Assembly (NCBI RefSeq): GCF_900090045.1 | Contig: NC_041782.1 | Location: 1,707,001 to 1,771,000 of the forward strand | DNA length: 64,000 bases | Direction: 5' to 3' | From: Plasmodium malariae | Lineage: Eukaryota > Apicomplexa > Aconoidasida > Haemosporida > Plasmodiidae | Shown here: one piece after another, positions 48,035 through 60,573 of the stretch | Layout of the letters: each line of letters begins with the position of its first letter | Position numbering within the stretch: position 1 is the stretch's first letter | Notes under the pieces: model-generated | Database searches by the model: none | Seen by the model: the letters and a program-made list of their open reading frames with translations, nothing else | Told to the model about the DNA's origin: nothing | Position numbers and translations under genes: made by a program

Positions 48035-49046
48035 TTAAATTATTGTGTAATACTTATAGACAACTCTCAAAGAAAAGTAGACTACTCCCTTATTTCTTGA
48101 AAGGAATTTTAAATACTTAAATCCTAAACCACTGAAATTAATTAGCTTAAAATATATTTGTTCTTCTTTATATTTTTTATTTAACTCTTTGATATGTATT
48201 TCAACAGTTCCGATAACGCTCTTAGTTATTATGTAGCTGTATATCTTACACATAATATAATGGACAAATGCAATTATGAATGTACAGGCAAATATGAATG
48301 AGACAGGTATATCGTTCTGGGTGTTGTAAAATATGAACAATCCGATAGTACAAAGTACCATAACTAAGTAGGAGAAGGATGAAATGAAAAACACCGAATA
48401 CCTATTGAAAAAGTGAAGAGAGGGAAGAAGAGGAATATGAAGAGGAAAGATAGGAATAGGAAGAAAGGAAATTTTATGATCATTTGTATGTGTGTGTATA
48501 GTTGCTGGATGCGATGGTCCCGCGATACGTCATATGTATGTATGTACATGTATTTACTGTTAAAAAAACTACTTGTTTACATGTACGCCAAAAGTAAGCA
48601 TAAACTGCAAAGGGGTACTTTTTATTTTTTTAATGAAGATGAATTTAGTGTGTACATGTATAGGTATGTATATGCATGCACACGATCATATCACGTAAAA
48701 CATCAGCCTATAATGTAACATTTAAAAGAAAAAAAAAAAAAAAAAAATTATATAATATATGTAATTTGTATAACTAATATAATTTATGTATCTTTTATAA
48801 TTCACGTAACGTTTATAATTTACGTAAATTTTGTAATTTATTTAACCATGGTACCCTAGATTTCATCAACACGTTCAATTCTTCTATTTCTTTTTGCATA
48901 TTTTCATGTGAATATAAATATCTGGAATCGTTAGACCAAGGATTCAATTTATACGTATATGTTAATAAGGACACTAGCATTGGGATGTCCGTATATTCAA
49001 AAACTGCTAGGTCTACTTCAGGTTTTGCTAAGTCGGTGTTTAGCAT
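48035..49046 (-). CDS. Two-pass membrane protein, three exons
   Basis: Not recognised. Exon 1: 48824-49046, ATG at 49046, a soluble N-terminus (LAVFEYTDIPMLVSLLTYTY, KSRVPWLNKLQNL) with donor TTAC|GTAAAT. Exon 2: 48529-48556, 28 nt, acceptor TTTTTTAACAG, donor AC|GTATCG. Exon 3: 48035-48401, acceptor TTTTTCAATAG. Lengths 223, 28 and 367 nt give 206 codons with stop. Two hydrophobic hairpin helices lie at about 86-107 (SVFFISSFSYLVMVLCTIGL) and 116-138 (SFIFACTFIIAFVHYIMCKI), followed by a lysine-rich cytosolic-type tail. The hairpin and the preceding PW faintly recall PRA1-type ER/Golgi proteins, but I cannot support membership. The small middle exon is low in complexity, yet without it exons 1 and 3 do not share phase. 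Confidence 0.65.
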
Positions 49047-49206
49047 ATTGTTCTTAAGGAGGCATTAGACTTTTTAAAATATGCAAAACTTTGAGACTCT
49101 TTATTTGCTAATCGATTTATCAGATGTTAATTTAATTGCTTTTATATGTAAAGTGTTAATATACCTACTTATTAATCTATGTGCCCATTTATTTATGTGC
49201 TTATTT

Positions 49207-49242
<36 letters not shown>

Positions 49243-49451
49243 GTAAATATGCATAAACTGAGCATTTTCAAATTTTTCTTTTCATGAAAAACAAAAGAAC
49301 ATACAAAAACAGAATTAGCTTAAAACTGAAAAGAGTAAAAATGCTTTCTTTACGCTTTTAATAAAGAGGAGTCTGCATAAATATGTGCTCGTACAACTCT
49401 ATGTCTACGTGCGTGTTACTATGTACACCTGTATGTTTATACGTATGTATG

Positions 49452-49500
<49 letters not shown>

Positions 49501-49666
49501 TTATCTTTTCGCCTAATTTATGTTCCCCGTTAGCTTACTATTTCGTTTTTTTCGTTTTTTACTTTTTGCTTAATTTTAATTATCGCAAATGGAAAATATT
49601 ACAAAATAACCTTGCACGTTAATAAAATTCTGGTCATTATTATGAACGTTCACATTTTTTATAAAG

Positions 49667-49699
<33 letters not shown>

Positions 49700-50205
49700 G
49701 TACATCCTTATGGCTAGTTTCCTCAACATAATCACCTAAAAATACATTAATTTAATAAATCACAAATTTGGACACGAAAAACAAAAATACATTAAAGCCT
49801 ATGCAATATATGCTTTCAATTTTATATACACAATAAAAGTAGAAATAAACATTTGGGAAATTTTTTCTTATTTCTCATTTTCAACTCAGTTTTGCAAATT
49901 TGTTTTCAAGTTAAATTTTATCCTTAATGTAACAATGTGAAGTAACGAAAAAAAAAAAAATAAAAATATAAAAAAAAATTGAACATCTTACGAAAAAAAA
50001 TATGCACAACAAGGTAAATTATTTAAAAGTTTGAATGAGGGAAGTTACAAAAATGTATATGCAGTTACTCGGTACTTTAAGCTGATTAAATGAATCAAAA
50101 GGTAAAAGAAAAGGGTAGCATATAAACAAATAAATATACATATATATATATATATATATATGTGTGTATATATTTTTTTTTATCATAACGCGAAACGAAG
50201 GCCCG
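49047..50205. other. Intergenic, no gene seen
   Basis: AT-rich DNA with poly-T (49210-49237), (TA)n (49455-49490, 50140-50160) and poly-A (49668-49695). Upstream of the membrane-protein gene and downstream of the next minus-strand gene. Nothing coding-like found. Confidence 0.6.
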
Positions 50206-52533
50206 TCACATATTTGCCCGCAAGTAGGTGTGCGTCACAGGTACCCTGTAGATATTGGACGTTAGCGATTTAGACCTTTCGAGCATTTTTGCATAATTAT
50301 CTCTCATTGTGGTACGGTCGCTTTTTAAGCTATTCGAACTATTTACATAATTCCTACTAGTATTGCTATTTAAATCATTTATATCTAGTGCTCTCGAATA
50401 TTTATTTGTGTACATATTCAAATTCGATTCAACGGATTTATGCACATTTCGTGAGAAGTTACTAAGGTTATCTGTATTTAATGGTGTACTAGAATTGTTA
50501 TTTCGTTCAGACATAGGGTAATTCATATATTTATTATCACTTAAATAATTTTCCCTTAAATAATTAATTTTCGATTTTGGAGGAAAATGGTTATTATCAA
50601 AATCACCTACTACATTGAAGGAGTCTTCCTCTAACATGTTCTGTTTATTTGCACTACTTATAATAAAACTACTGTTATTATTTGTGTCTGATGTATAATT
50701 CTTTCTTTGACCTAATGTACTATATTTGTTTAGTGACATATCACTGTTATAATTATGTGAATTTCTATTAATAAATTTTTCAATACTTGGTTTTTCATAC
50801 GATTTTCTTTTGCTAAATAATAACTCTCTTTGTTGAACATTTGGACTTAGAAGTATAGAGCTCATTCTTCTAGCAGCATAATCATTACGTGCCATAGAAT
50901 TTTTTAAATGATTATTGACAATTTCTTTTTCTGCTTTATCTATATTTGCTAGTACATTACTGTTCCATGTACTGATTTTATTTTTATCAAATATAGTATT
51001 GTTTGGTGAGCGGTCTTTTTTTAACCCTATGTTGTATATGGAGTTGTATGCGGCACCATTATTATTATTATGATCACTGTTAATTCCACTAACATGATTA
51101 CCAATAATATTATTTCCACTCATATTATTACCATCATCATTACTGTTGTTACTGTTTATGCCTACTTTAAATTCTGCGTTGTTGCCATCATAACTCATTT
51201 CATCCTTGTTTAATAAGTTTTTATTTTTTTCATCATAATTATAGTTCATATTGCTGTATTCAGAAACATCTGATCTAATTTTATTATTGCCACGCGCATC
51301 GTATAAACCTTTCCTGTTCATAATATATTCATTACTAATTCTATTTGTAAAATGGTGAGCAGTACCAATTATGGTACTCCTGTGATTGTTTTCATATAGG
51401 TCTTCTTCGTCTGTTTTTTCATAGTGTGTTTTTCTATTCAAGTAGTTCATTTTCATTCGATCGTTGAATATGTTTTTCTCACCCGAGTCGTAATGAGACA
51501 CGTTATCACAGCTGCTCCTCCTCTGGTGATACGTATTACTATTATTTTTAACGTTGCTGTTTAGATTGCTGCTGACGCTAGTAGAGGAGTTCTTGCAAAT
51601 ATTGTGCTTCATTCCATGGTTATTATTATTGCTCCCGTTGCTGTAAACGTTTACATCGCCATTCACATTTTCGACGCTATTACACTGGGTACTGTTTGTG
51701 CCCTCCTTTGCATAGTAGTGCAAGTTACTTCCATTCGTATTTCCGTTACGAGCGGTGCTATTGTTGTTGTTTAAGTGGGCTCTGTACCTGTAACTGTAAC
51801 TGTCGTACACATTAGGCAGAGTGGTACTGTGTCTTTTTTCATTTTTTAAGTTCACATAATTTTCATAATTATTAATATTATTATCATCATATAAGTCCTT
51901 GTTTAAAATGCTTCTATCACGATCTAAGTATTTATTTTGTTTCATATTATAGTACATATCGTTTTCACCCAAAATGGAACTAAACTTATCAGATTCATCA
52001 TTCGTGCCAATACCATTGTAATGCAGTAGAGCATCCCTTTTTAAGTGATCCTCTGAATAAGAAAGTAATTTACGAATTTTTCCCTCATAATTTTTAATTT
52101 GATTATTTATATCATTCATTATTTCTAAATTTATGTTCATAACACTTCTCTTGTCATTTAAATTAAATGTACTGTCATTTGTAATTAATCCTTTCTGAGA
52201 ATATTCATAATACATTTGTTCTGCTAATTCTAAGATATAATTTTTATTTCTGCTCTCATTAATTACTATTTGTTCATCCACTTTTTTTAATGTTGACAAT
52301 GCTAATATAATGTCATTCGTATCGATATCTTTATATATATCATTATTTATGTTTTTTATTTGACTTCCTAAAAGTGCCATTATGCTATAATTATTTTTCA
52401 TATTACTTATTTCATTAAAATCTATACTATCGTTTTGAAACTTATGCTTATCAACTAATAAAGACAACACGTTGCTAATTTTGTACTTTTCGTATATTCT
52501 TCCATGGTAGTAATTTAGCTTAAGCATTTTCAT
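50206..52533 (-). CDS. Asn-rich hypothetical protein, 775 residues
   Basis: Not recognised. Single exon, ATG at 52533. Residues 1-180 look folded and helical (YKISNVLSLLVDKHKFQND, NDIILALSTLKKVDEQIVI, LELAEQMYYEYSQKGLI), ending with a short coiled-coil segment (NNQIKNYEGKIRKLLSYSE). From about 185 the sequence is disordered, rich in Asn, Ser, Tyr and Lys with NNN runs. The C-terminus carries basic Ser/Arg motifs (MARNDYAARRMSSILLSPN, KMLERSKSLTSNIYRVP), which look like phosphorylation-prone linear motifs and not a domain. No signal peptide or membrane helix. A further upstream exon cannot be excluded, but the ATG sits directly before the well-conserved-looking part (MKMLKLNYYHGRIYEKY). Confidence 0.8.
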   Translation of the reverse strand: MKMLKLNYYHGRIYEKYKISNVLSLLVDKHKFQNDSIDFNEISNMKNNYSIMALLGSQIKNINNDIYKDIDTNDIILALSTLKKVDEQIVINESRNKNYILELAEQMYYEYSQKGLITNDSTFNLNDKRSVMNINLEIMNDINNQIKNYEGKIRKLLSYSEDHLKRDALLHYNGIGTNDESDKFSSILGENDMYYNMKQNKYLDRDRSILNKDLYDDNNINNYENYVNLKNEKRHSTTLPNVYDSYSYRYRAHLNNNNSTARNGNTNGSNLHYYAKEGTNSTQCNSVENVNGDVNVYSNGSNNNNHGMKHNICKNSSTSVSSNLNSNVKNNSNTYHQRRSSCDNVSHYDSGEKNIFNDRMKMNYLNRKTHYEKTDEEDLYENNHRSTIIGTAHHFTNRISNEYIMNRKGLYDARGNNKIRSDVSEYSNMNYNYDEKNKNLLNKDEMSYDGNNAEFKVGINSNNSNDDGNNMSGNNIIGNHVSGINSDHNNNNGAAYNSIYNIGLKKDRSPNNTIFDKNKISTWNSNVLANIDKAEKEIVNNHLKNSMARNDYAARRMSSILLSPNVQQRELLFSKRKSYEKPSIEKFINRNSHNYNSDMSLNKYSTLGQRKNYTSDTNNNSSFIISSANKQNMLEEDSFNVVGDFDNNHFPPKSKINYLRENYLSDNKYMNYPMSERNNNSSTPLNTDNLSNFSRNVHKSVESNLNMYTNKYSRALDINDLNSNTSRNYVNSSNSLKSDRTTMRDNYAKMLERSKSLTSNIYRVPVTHTYLRANM

Positions 52534-53923
52534 TTTTTTGAAGAATTTCGCTTATTTTAAAATATTTCGCGTTTTTTGAAGAATTTCCCTTTTTTTTTTT
52601 TTTATTTTATTTTTTATTATTTCCTATGTTTTACCGTTTTTATGAACTGTACAGGTGGTGGAAGCATTTACTCAAATGTGCGTTCATAAAAAAAAAAAAA
52701 TTCATCCGCGATAACATGTACGCATTTACATATTCTTGATAAAAAAACTGGGAAACTGTGCTAACTGAAACTAATAAAAAAAAAAATTTCCAACATCAAA
52801 AAATGCGCAAAAGAAGCATATTGCGTATTCAAGCCTATACACACATATAAGTAAACATAAACGTATACCTGCACATAAACGTATACCTACACATACGTAT
52901 AAGTGTACGTATACACACACTAGCGCACATATACCTTACGCGTTTGAAATAGTTGAATAAATTTTAATTGAAGCAAACGAAAATTCATAAATGGTAAAGG
53001 AGAAAAAAAAAAAAAAAAAAATACTTCTCACAAACACGTATGCACATGTGCATAATACATGCACATTTTATATGCCTATTGTATTGTGCTACGTTTTTGT
53101 ATTTCCGTAGCATTCTATTTTCCCTATGTTACTCATAAAATGTTTATTTTAAAACGAAAATAAACTGCATGCATTTTTTTTGTTCTTTTCTTGCTCGATG
53201 TATTTCAAAAGAAGAGATACACATTTTTCAAGGTTTCCCCTTTCTGCGTACGTTTAATGGATAAGTACGAACGTTTTTTTTGAGAATTTCAGATAGCGAA
53301 GCGGCAAAAAAATAAAAAGAAAAAAATGTAGCTGGTAAAACGTAAATAACAAAACGTAAATGGTAAAACGTAAAAATTAAAGTACATAAATAGGACACGT
53401 ACGGATGCGCAAATACGCAGAAGGAATAAAAAAGTATATGGAGAAAAGTAAGCTACTAAAGTTTGCATTTTTAAAAAAATATTAGCAAAACAGATCACAA
53501 CTAAAAGTGTATTACTTCAATAATTGTTCCATTATTATAATATTAAAAAATGTTAATTTGTTATTTACTCATTTTGTGACATTTAAAATAATAAAAAAAA
53601 TATATATATATATATATACATAGCATACATAGGAATTTAAAAAAAAAAAACAGGACTATTTCAAAATATAAAATTAAAATAAAAGAAAAGTACGTAGCAA
53701 TAATAATGAAGAGAAAAAAAAAAGAAAAAAAATTATGAACGGTAGCTAAAATTGTCATATAATGAATATACTTATAATTGTAAAAAGAAATAAAAAAATT
53801 ATGAACACTTAATAATTTTAATTTTTCTCTACCTTTTTTTATTAATGGTGCATAATAATTTATTAAACTAAATGAACAGCGCGATATGTGCATAAATAAG
53901 TGTATTGATGAGTTTACGTATTG

Positions 53924-53998
<75 letters not shown>

Positions 53999-54067
53999 AT
54001 ATACGTGTGAATGTGATTCCCGCGTATGTGCATGTGTGCAACGCATGCTCGCTCGTACAAAATTCCG
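52534..54067. other. Intergenic, simple repeats only
   Basis: Poly-A/T tracts, a long (TA)n at 53924-53996, and a short GTAAAACGTAAATAAC-type repeat at 53331-53375. Frames here are Phe/Ile/Tyr-rich translations of these tracts; no gene supported. Confidence 0.6.
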
Positions 54068-54397
54068 CTATATTTTACTTAGCTCATACTGCTCATAATC
54101 ATCGCTTGCTGAAAAATACGTGCTTGAGAGCTGAACATACTTAGGTGCGTTTCTGTTTTTCATAAAAAAGTTGTTATATAACTTTCGCTTGTTTTTGTAC
54201 GCTCTGTATATAAATAATAAAACTAAAAAAACAGCATATAATAATATGGCTGCAACCAATGCTTTTTTCCCATTTTCTCGGTGCGCTTTACTTAATAGTA
54301 AGCTCTCTTCATTTAAATTAATCATAAGAAATGTTATTGAAAGAAAAGCAACACTTGCTGCGTCAAGCAAAATAAGTATATTAAGAAACATGCTCAT
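54068..54397 (-). CDS. Small two-TM protein, 109 residues
   Basis: Not recognised. Single exon, ATG at 54397. Helix 1 at about 5-27 (LNILILLDAASVAFLSITFL), a short charged loop (NEESLLLSKAHRENGKK), helix 2 at about 46-63 (ALVAAILLYAVFLVLLFIY), then a polar C-terminal tail with a basic start (RAYKNKRKLYNN) and a Tyr/Ser-rich end (SSTYFSASDDYEQYELSKI). The helix 1 start could act as a signal anchor. The tail contains YEQYEL, a possible tyrosine-based sorting signal, which is inference only. Composition is clearly less AT-rich than the flanks, supporting a real gene despite its size. Gene neighbours on the same strand are TRAPPC4 and the Asn-rich protein, with no evident functional link. Confidence 0.75.
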   Translation of the reverse strand: MSMFLNILILLDAASVAFLSITFLMINLNEESLLLSKAHRENGKKALVAAILLYAVFLVLLFIYRAYKNKRKLYNNFFMKNRNAPKYVQLSSTYFSASDDYEQYELSKI

Positions 54398-54891
54398 TTT
54401 ATCTCTGTTTTGAAGCCACGTGCGGATTTAAAGCCTTCTCTCTCTATATATATATATTTTTTTTTTTTATTATATTTTGTATTATTATTCTTTCTTATTT
54501 TTCGTATTATTATTCTTTCTTATTTTTCGTATTATTATTCTTTCTTATTTTTCGTATTATTATTCTTTCTTCTTATTTTTCTAAGTGTATATATATATTT
54601 TTTGTATGATAATGCTTATATACAAAGTACGTATTAATCCTTGAATTATACTTCTTTTTGTGTATATAAATACATGTACATAAACATATATATGTATATA
54701 TAAATTATTTAATATATAAATTACGTACAGGGGCTCCTGTGCTTGAAAAAATGAAATTGGAAAAGGAATGACAATAATGTAAATAAGTATATATACACAT
54801 AAACACAAACACAAACACATGCATTAACACAGGCACATGTATATGTGTGTATGCACACATAGTTTCTCTTACATACAGTAATACAAACCTG
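54398..54891. other. Intergenic with a 22-nt repeat
   Basis: Holds about four copies of a unit near 22 nt (TATTATTCTTTCTTATTTTT plus CG) at 54478-54580, and (TG/CA)-rich sequence at 54790-54860. No gene seen. Confidence 0.6.
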
Positions 54892-55379
54892 TCAATTTAT
54901 ATTTGAAAAAAGCTTCTCAATATGCTCATTAAAAACTGCAGAACGTATAGGCATATCAATATCGTAAAATGGATTTTTCAGTATTATGTCACTGTACAAT
55001 TCATATACCTTTTTTAAATATGTGCTCACCTCAACATTTAAGTCATCTTTGTGGACAATAAATATTTTTATACCTGTTAAAGTATCAAAACATTGAATTT
55101 TAAAACCATTTCCCTCAATTGCCTCTATGCCCTTTTTTTCCAAAGATTTAAATATATTATTTTTATTTTCATTAAATGATGAATGCACATTTATTTTTTC
55201 AGAAATCGTTGAAATACCATGTAACATGGATGCAAGTCTTATTTCTTCATTACTGTTTAATTTTATTTCTTCACTGAAATGCTGCAAGGAACATTTTATA
55301 AAAACAATTTAAACTAATAAATGGTAAAAATAAAATTAAAATAAATATTGAAATTGAAATTTAAACTGCAATTACAATT

Positions 55380-55410
<31 letters not shown>

Positions 55411-55603
55411 TTACAATTAAATTAAAGCAAAATACAAAATCACTTGTGCAGTTAAGGTTTTTGCAGAAAAATGCGAAGCACGAATTGTCATGCTTACACG
55501 TAAGTATGTACGTAAGTATGCAAATATATATATATATATGCTTTATTTTGTTTCCCCCTTTACACACCTTTTATGTGTGTAAATGAAAACAATTTTTTTT
55601 GCT
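54892..55603 (-). CDS. TRS23: TRAPP complex subunit TRAPPC4 (Trs23/synbindin), 5' end unresolved
   Basis: Longin/synbindin-type subunit of the TRAPP tethering complex, the Rab1/Ypt1 exchange factor at ER-Golgi. The last exon, 54892-55281 (acceptor TTCCTTGCAG), is convincing: LNSNEEIRLASMLHGIS matches the family's LTSNEKLMLASMFHSL, and FDTLTGIKIFIVHKDD, KKVYELYSDIILKNPFYDID and MPIRSAVFNEHI match the C-terminal half almost motif by motif. A preceding exon, 55415-55492 (donor ATT|GTAAAT), joins in phase 0 (HDNSCFAFFCKNLNCTSDF). A third, 55564-55601 (KKIVFIYTHKRC, donor TGT|GTAAAG), also keeps phase. The N-terminal start exon was not found; candidates lie between 55620 and 55780. Total so far is about 168 residues, against some 220 in other organisms. 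Confidence 0.85.
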
Positions 55604-55830
55604 GAGAAAAATCAATTTTTCAAAATTGACCAAATTTTGCTAAATGTTGTCAAATATGAAAAATTGTAAGTTCTTTTTTTTTTTTTTTCACATAATATAA
55701 CCATTGGGTAACGTATAGAAAAAGGTTCGAAATATATTTTTTTGTTTTCTCCCAAAGCATGTAAAATATAAAAATAGCAAATAACATGAAAAAAAAAAAG
55801 ATATTTTTATTCTTTAAAAATGTGTGTATA

Positions 55831-55866
<36 letters not shown>

Positions 55867-57285
55867 CTGTAAACGCTTGTACATGGTTTATACCTTTTGA
55901 TAAACTAAAGTGCCGTGTTGGTTGTTAACATAAAGAGAATACATTTTACTTCTTCAATTTAAGTATACTTAAATTTGATATTGTATAATCTCAGAAATCA
56001 AAATTATACAATTCTTTTACAGTTTAATTCCCTTTTTTTTTTTTTCCCCCCTTCTCTTAGCTTAAACATCTTATTGTTTTCTTTGTTCCTTATCCTTAAA
56101 CTTTATTCTTTTTTATTTTTCGTATTATTATGAAATGAAATTTATAACATATATATAAGTTGCAGCGCTTATTCGTTTTTTTTTCCCTTTTTTTTTTTTT
56201 TTTTATTTTTTTAATTCATACTTTTTTTATCAATCCAAGTAACACGAAAAAGAAAAGAAGTCATACATAATCAGATAAAAAAAAGGTAAAATATATCGTA
56301 CAAGGAAACTAGGCGAGGATTCCCAAAAAATTTTTTCTTAAAGGGAAAAATTCTTTATTTTCTAATTTATCACGTAAGTACATAATATATAATGCGTGTA
56401 CATAATATATAATGCGTATACATAATATATAATGCGTGTACAAATATATATACATATGTGTACAAATATACATACATATGTGTACAAATATACATACATA
56501 TGTGTACAAATATACATACATATGTGTACAAATATACATACATATGTGTACATTTATTTATATATATATATATATATAATACATATACATTTGTGTATAA
56601 ATATATATAGAAGGAAACACTACGGATGTAATAAAAAAAAAAAAAAAAAAAGTCAGTATTCTCATGTTTTGAAAATATTCGAAAATATGTTTTCCTTTTC
56701 TTTTTTCTTTTTTTTTTTTTTTTTTAATCAACGTTATGTAATATAACATTTAACATAAAAGATAATAAACTTTTTGATTTTTCTAATATTTTTTTTTTTT
56801 TTTTTTTTAGTTTTACTGAAGTTCACTACGGATGTTACGAATTTTTTTTTTTTTTTTTTTGCGTCGATAATAAAATAATTGCAATGTTAGAAGTATATAT
56901 TGTACATACGTATACGCATATATGTAAAAATACGTATGTACGTGCCATATATGTACATAATATAAATTTATAAAATATATATGTATATATAGCTTGTATG
57001 TATTTAATGCATATACATATATATTACATTCGTTTTATTATTTGTACAAATGCATAACATTTTTGTTCGTAATTTTTTTGGCATATATTTATAAAAAATT
57101 TATAGGAAAACTAGTGTTACATGTACAATTTATATAAATATTGTATGTATATATATATATATATATATGTATATATTTAATTACAAACGTGTACAAGCAA
57201 GTATGTGATACGAAATTGCATAAATCGCGTTGAGTTTTAAAACATTTCTTGTTTAATCAGATAATACAGGTTTTCAATATTAACA
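55604..57285. other. Divergent intergenic region between TRAPPC4 and eIF3K
   Basis: It should contain the missing TRAPPC4 5' exon(s) and the promoters of both genes. It also contains poly-T (56190-56206, 56787-56808, 56840-56859), (TA)n tracts and an 18-nt minisatellite. No other gene seen. Confidence 0.55.
56380..56556. repeat. 18-nt minisatellite (ACATATGTGTACAAATAT)
   Basis: About six copies of TACATATGTGTACAAATA, preceded by three 18-nt ATAATATATAATGCGTGTAC copies. The two arrays share the GTGTAC core, so they may have a common origin. Confidence 0.92.
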
Positions 57286-58464
57286 ATGGATGTGAGAAGC
57301 GTTATCGAGGAGGTTCAGGCAATAAAAATTTTCCCGCATATGATGTTCAATGCGTCAAAGCTGAGTAAGTATAGAAAATGGCATAATTTAAAAAATATGA
57401 GCGCCGACTTTTGCCGTAATATTTAACAAAAAGAAAAGAAAAGAAAAAGAAGTGTATGCATAAATATATATATCCGTTTTGCAAAGAAAATGTTAATAAA
57501 GTCTTGCGCGTAGTATTTATAGGAATTATAAGCATTTGCAAAGACATACATGCTTACATACGTTCACTGCGCGTGTTCAATCTGAAACGAAGTTGTTCGT
57601 GCGACTTCGTAAATATATGCATATGTACATACATATAAGTGCATGTGCATATTTTCATTTGCATGTAGCGCTACAGGGAATTACCCTTTGTAGGGAAACC
57701 CCTGCCAACCGGTACTTGCATATTCTAAGTGTACATTATTAAGAAATACTGAAAAGCGCAAAGAAGCATATGTATTTTTTCATTTTATATTTCCTAATTT
57801 TCCGTTTGCAGAAGTACTGAGTGATTATGTAGATATAGCACTTGAAAATAATGAATATTTTGATAATGAAGTTATGCTGACCTTGTTAAGGTTATTTTGC
57901 TTATATCCCCACTGTTACGATAAAGTTGTAATTAAGAAAATTTTAGTATGCGTTTTGTATAATATAAATGAAGTAGACATGAATATTTACCTTAGTTTAA
58001 TAAACCCCAATATATATGATGATAACATAAAAAGCATTGTATATTTGCATGATTTGATAAAAGAGTGTCAGTTTAAGAAGCTATGGGCATGTATAAACAG
58101 TGGTAGTAGTAGTAGTATCGATGATAATAATAATAATAATAATAGTAATTATGATTACACCTTTTTAAAAAATTCTATTAATTTTACGTATAATATTAGA
58201 AAATATATATTAAATACAATATCGTTAAGTTTTGAAAATATTACGATGAAAAATATGTCGGAGTATTTAAATATGCATGACTATTCAGAAATTGAAAAAT
58301 TATTAAATGAAAATAAATGGATGATTAAAAATGTTAATTATAAAGATGAAGAGCAATCAATTTGCTGCAACGGAAATATAGAAGCTGTTCAGCAGAAAAA
58401 AAATATCAACGCTTATTTCAGTGAAGATAATATAGCGTCTTACATGACCAAATTGAATAATTGA
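57286..58464 (+). CDS. EIF3K: Translation initiation factor eIF3 subunit K
   Basis: Small PCI-type subunit of eIF3, the scaffold that loads mRNA onto the 40S ribosome. Two exons: 57286-57364 (ATG at 57286, donor CTGA|GTAAGT) and 57812-58464 (acceptor TTTCCGTTTGCAG), 243 residues, a little longer than the usual 218 because of a Ser/Asp/Asn insertion (SGSSSSIDDNNNNNN, about 137-155). Conserved features in order: the N-terminal helix (IEEVQAIKIFPHMM), the HAM-domain repeat LLRLFCLYPHCYD (family: LKLYQFNPHLL), then SIVYLHDLIKECQFKKLWACI, which matches QILYLGDLLETCHFQAFWQAL closely, and a winged-helix part ending in NINAYFSEDNIASYMTKL. I know of no other family with this order. It is cytosolic and probably constitutive. 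Confidence 0.9.
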
Positions 58465-59191
58465 TTGGGTGAGTACTGGGTGTTTTCATACCCCCCCCCG
58501 TCGTTGTGCCATTCGTGAGCTTATTCCATTTATTCTATCTATTATGTTTTAATATATCTTTACATTGTATGTATGTAATATTTACCTAATATTATTTTAT
58601 TTTTACTTAATTTTATTTTATTTTTATTTTTACTTAATTTTTCTTCATTTTATTTTTACTTAATTTTTCTTCATTTTTTTTTATTGCACGTACATCCTCC
58701 TTTTTCACCTGCGCAACCTGCAAAAAAAAAAAGTCGTTATTACACTACAACCTAGCTACCTACGACTTAGTTTTTAAACGGTAAAATTTATTTTTAATTA
58801 ACTCATATTTTTGTAATAATTGGTAAGGGGGTTATTATTAAGACCAACAAAAGAACAGTAGAAGGAAGCATACTTGTGAACTTGTAGAAAAAAAAAAAAA
58901 AAAAAAAAAAGATTAAATATGCAACTAGCCAAAATTTTCGTTGTTTTTCTCTTATTTTATGAACTTTTTTTTTTTTTTAATTAATATGCCTATATGTGTA
59001 TATATGGTACTTTGTATATTTGTACATTTGTAATTTTCGTTGTGTGCATTTCATTTTTTTGCTTCATCTTTAACTTCTTGTTCTAGTTTATTCTAAAAAG
59101 TGTTTTGTAACAAGCGGCGTTAAGTTGGTAAGCAGGAACTATATTAGGAGGATAAAATCTTAGAGAAAAGATAAAATGTATGAGAGGAATA

Positions 59192-59226
<35 letters not shown>

Positions 59227-60093
59227 GGGGGTTCTTTCCCGACTTGTTAATATTATTTTATGGGAATCCTTCAGAACCGTTATATTATATCCCTATACTA
59301 TTATAACTGTTTTAAACTCGTTTTCGAGTAGGAAAAAAAGAAAAATAAGATATTATTAGTTTGGTTCTCAATATATAATAACAAATATGTAAACGGAAAA
59401 GCATGTATCAGAAATGCTTATTTATATCTGTTTGTATATCGTTGTGTATGTAACAGTTATGCGCATATATTTATACGAGAACACAAATATGCAAATTTGT
59501 TCTACGTAGAATTAAAAAGAGAAGAAGATTGTTTTGAAAAAAACACATCACCCCCAAAAAACTGTTTGGTCGAAATATTTACATATGTTAAGTATGCATG
59601 TATGTTCGTGCGACTGCACATATATTTGCACGTATGTATGCATTTATCGCCTGTGCAACAATGTTCAAACGAAAGGGCGTACCTGGGGATTATATAATAT
59701 ATTTGCCCCTTTTAATTTTGAACACTTCATTTTGTTCTTTTTCCTCTCTAATTTGTTTTTCGGTTTTAACTAGGGGAGAAATATTTGTACGTATTTATAT
59801 AGGTAGTTGTACATACTATTTTTTTGCTCCTTTTGCTAATATTTGAGTATGTTTTTTAGTTTATTTTTATGTCCTCTTGCATTTATTATTTTTTTTTTTT
59901 TTTTTTATTATATTATATTATATTAAATTTATATTATTATCTACACTTATTTTTATAAAAAAAAAAAAAAAAAAAAAGTTGTCATCCTATACACCTTAAA
60001 AGAGTTTTAAATTTCTCCTTTATTTTTCATTATATTTTTTTAATGTTTTATTTTTGAGTAGTGTTCATTGCATAATTTGAATATCTTAATAAG

Positions 60094-60151
<58 letters not shown>

Positions 60152-60512
60152 TTTTCTCGTTTTTTGCAAATATTTTTTCAAATTCTTTATACACTTCTTC
60201 CCTCATTTTTTATAAATTTCTCCCCATATTTTTTGTTTATTTATTCCTGCATTTTTTATTTATTTCATTCGTCATTTTTTTTAAATTTCTTTTCTGATCT
60301 TTTATAAAATTCTTCACTCATTTTTTATATATTTCTTGCCTTATTTTTTATTCATTTTTATATACCTTTTTCTCCTTTTCTATATCACCATCTTTTTGCA
60401 TTTTGTCCATGCCCCTTTTGAACATATGTGTTTATGGCATAAATTTTACAATCTTGTATTACACTATTTATATAAATAAATTTTATATTAATATATATGA
60501 TATGTACATACG

Positions 60513-60573
<61 letters not shown>

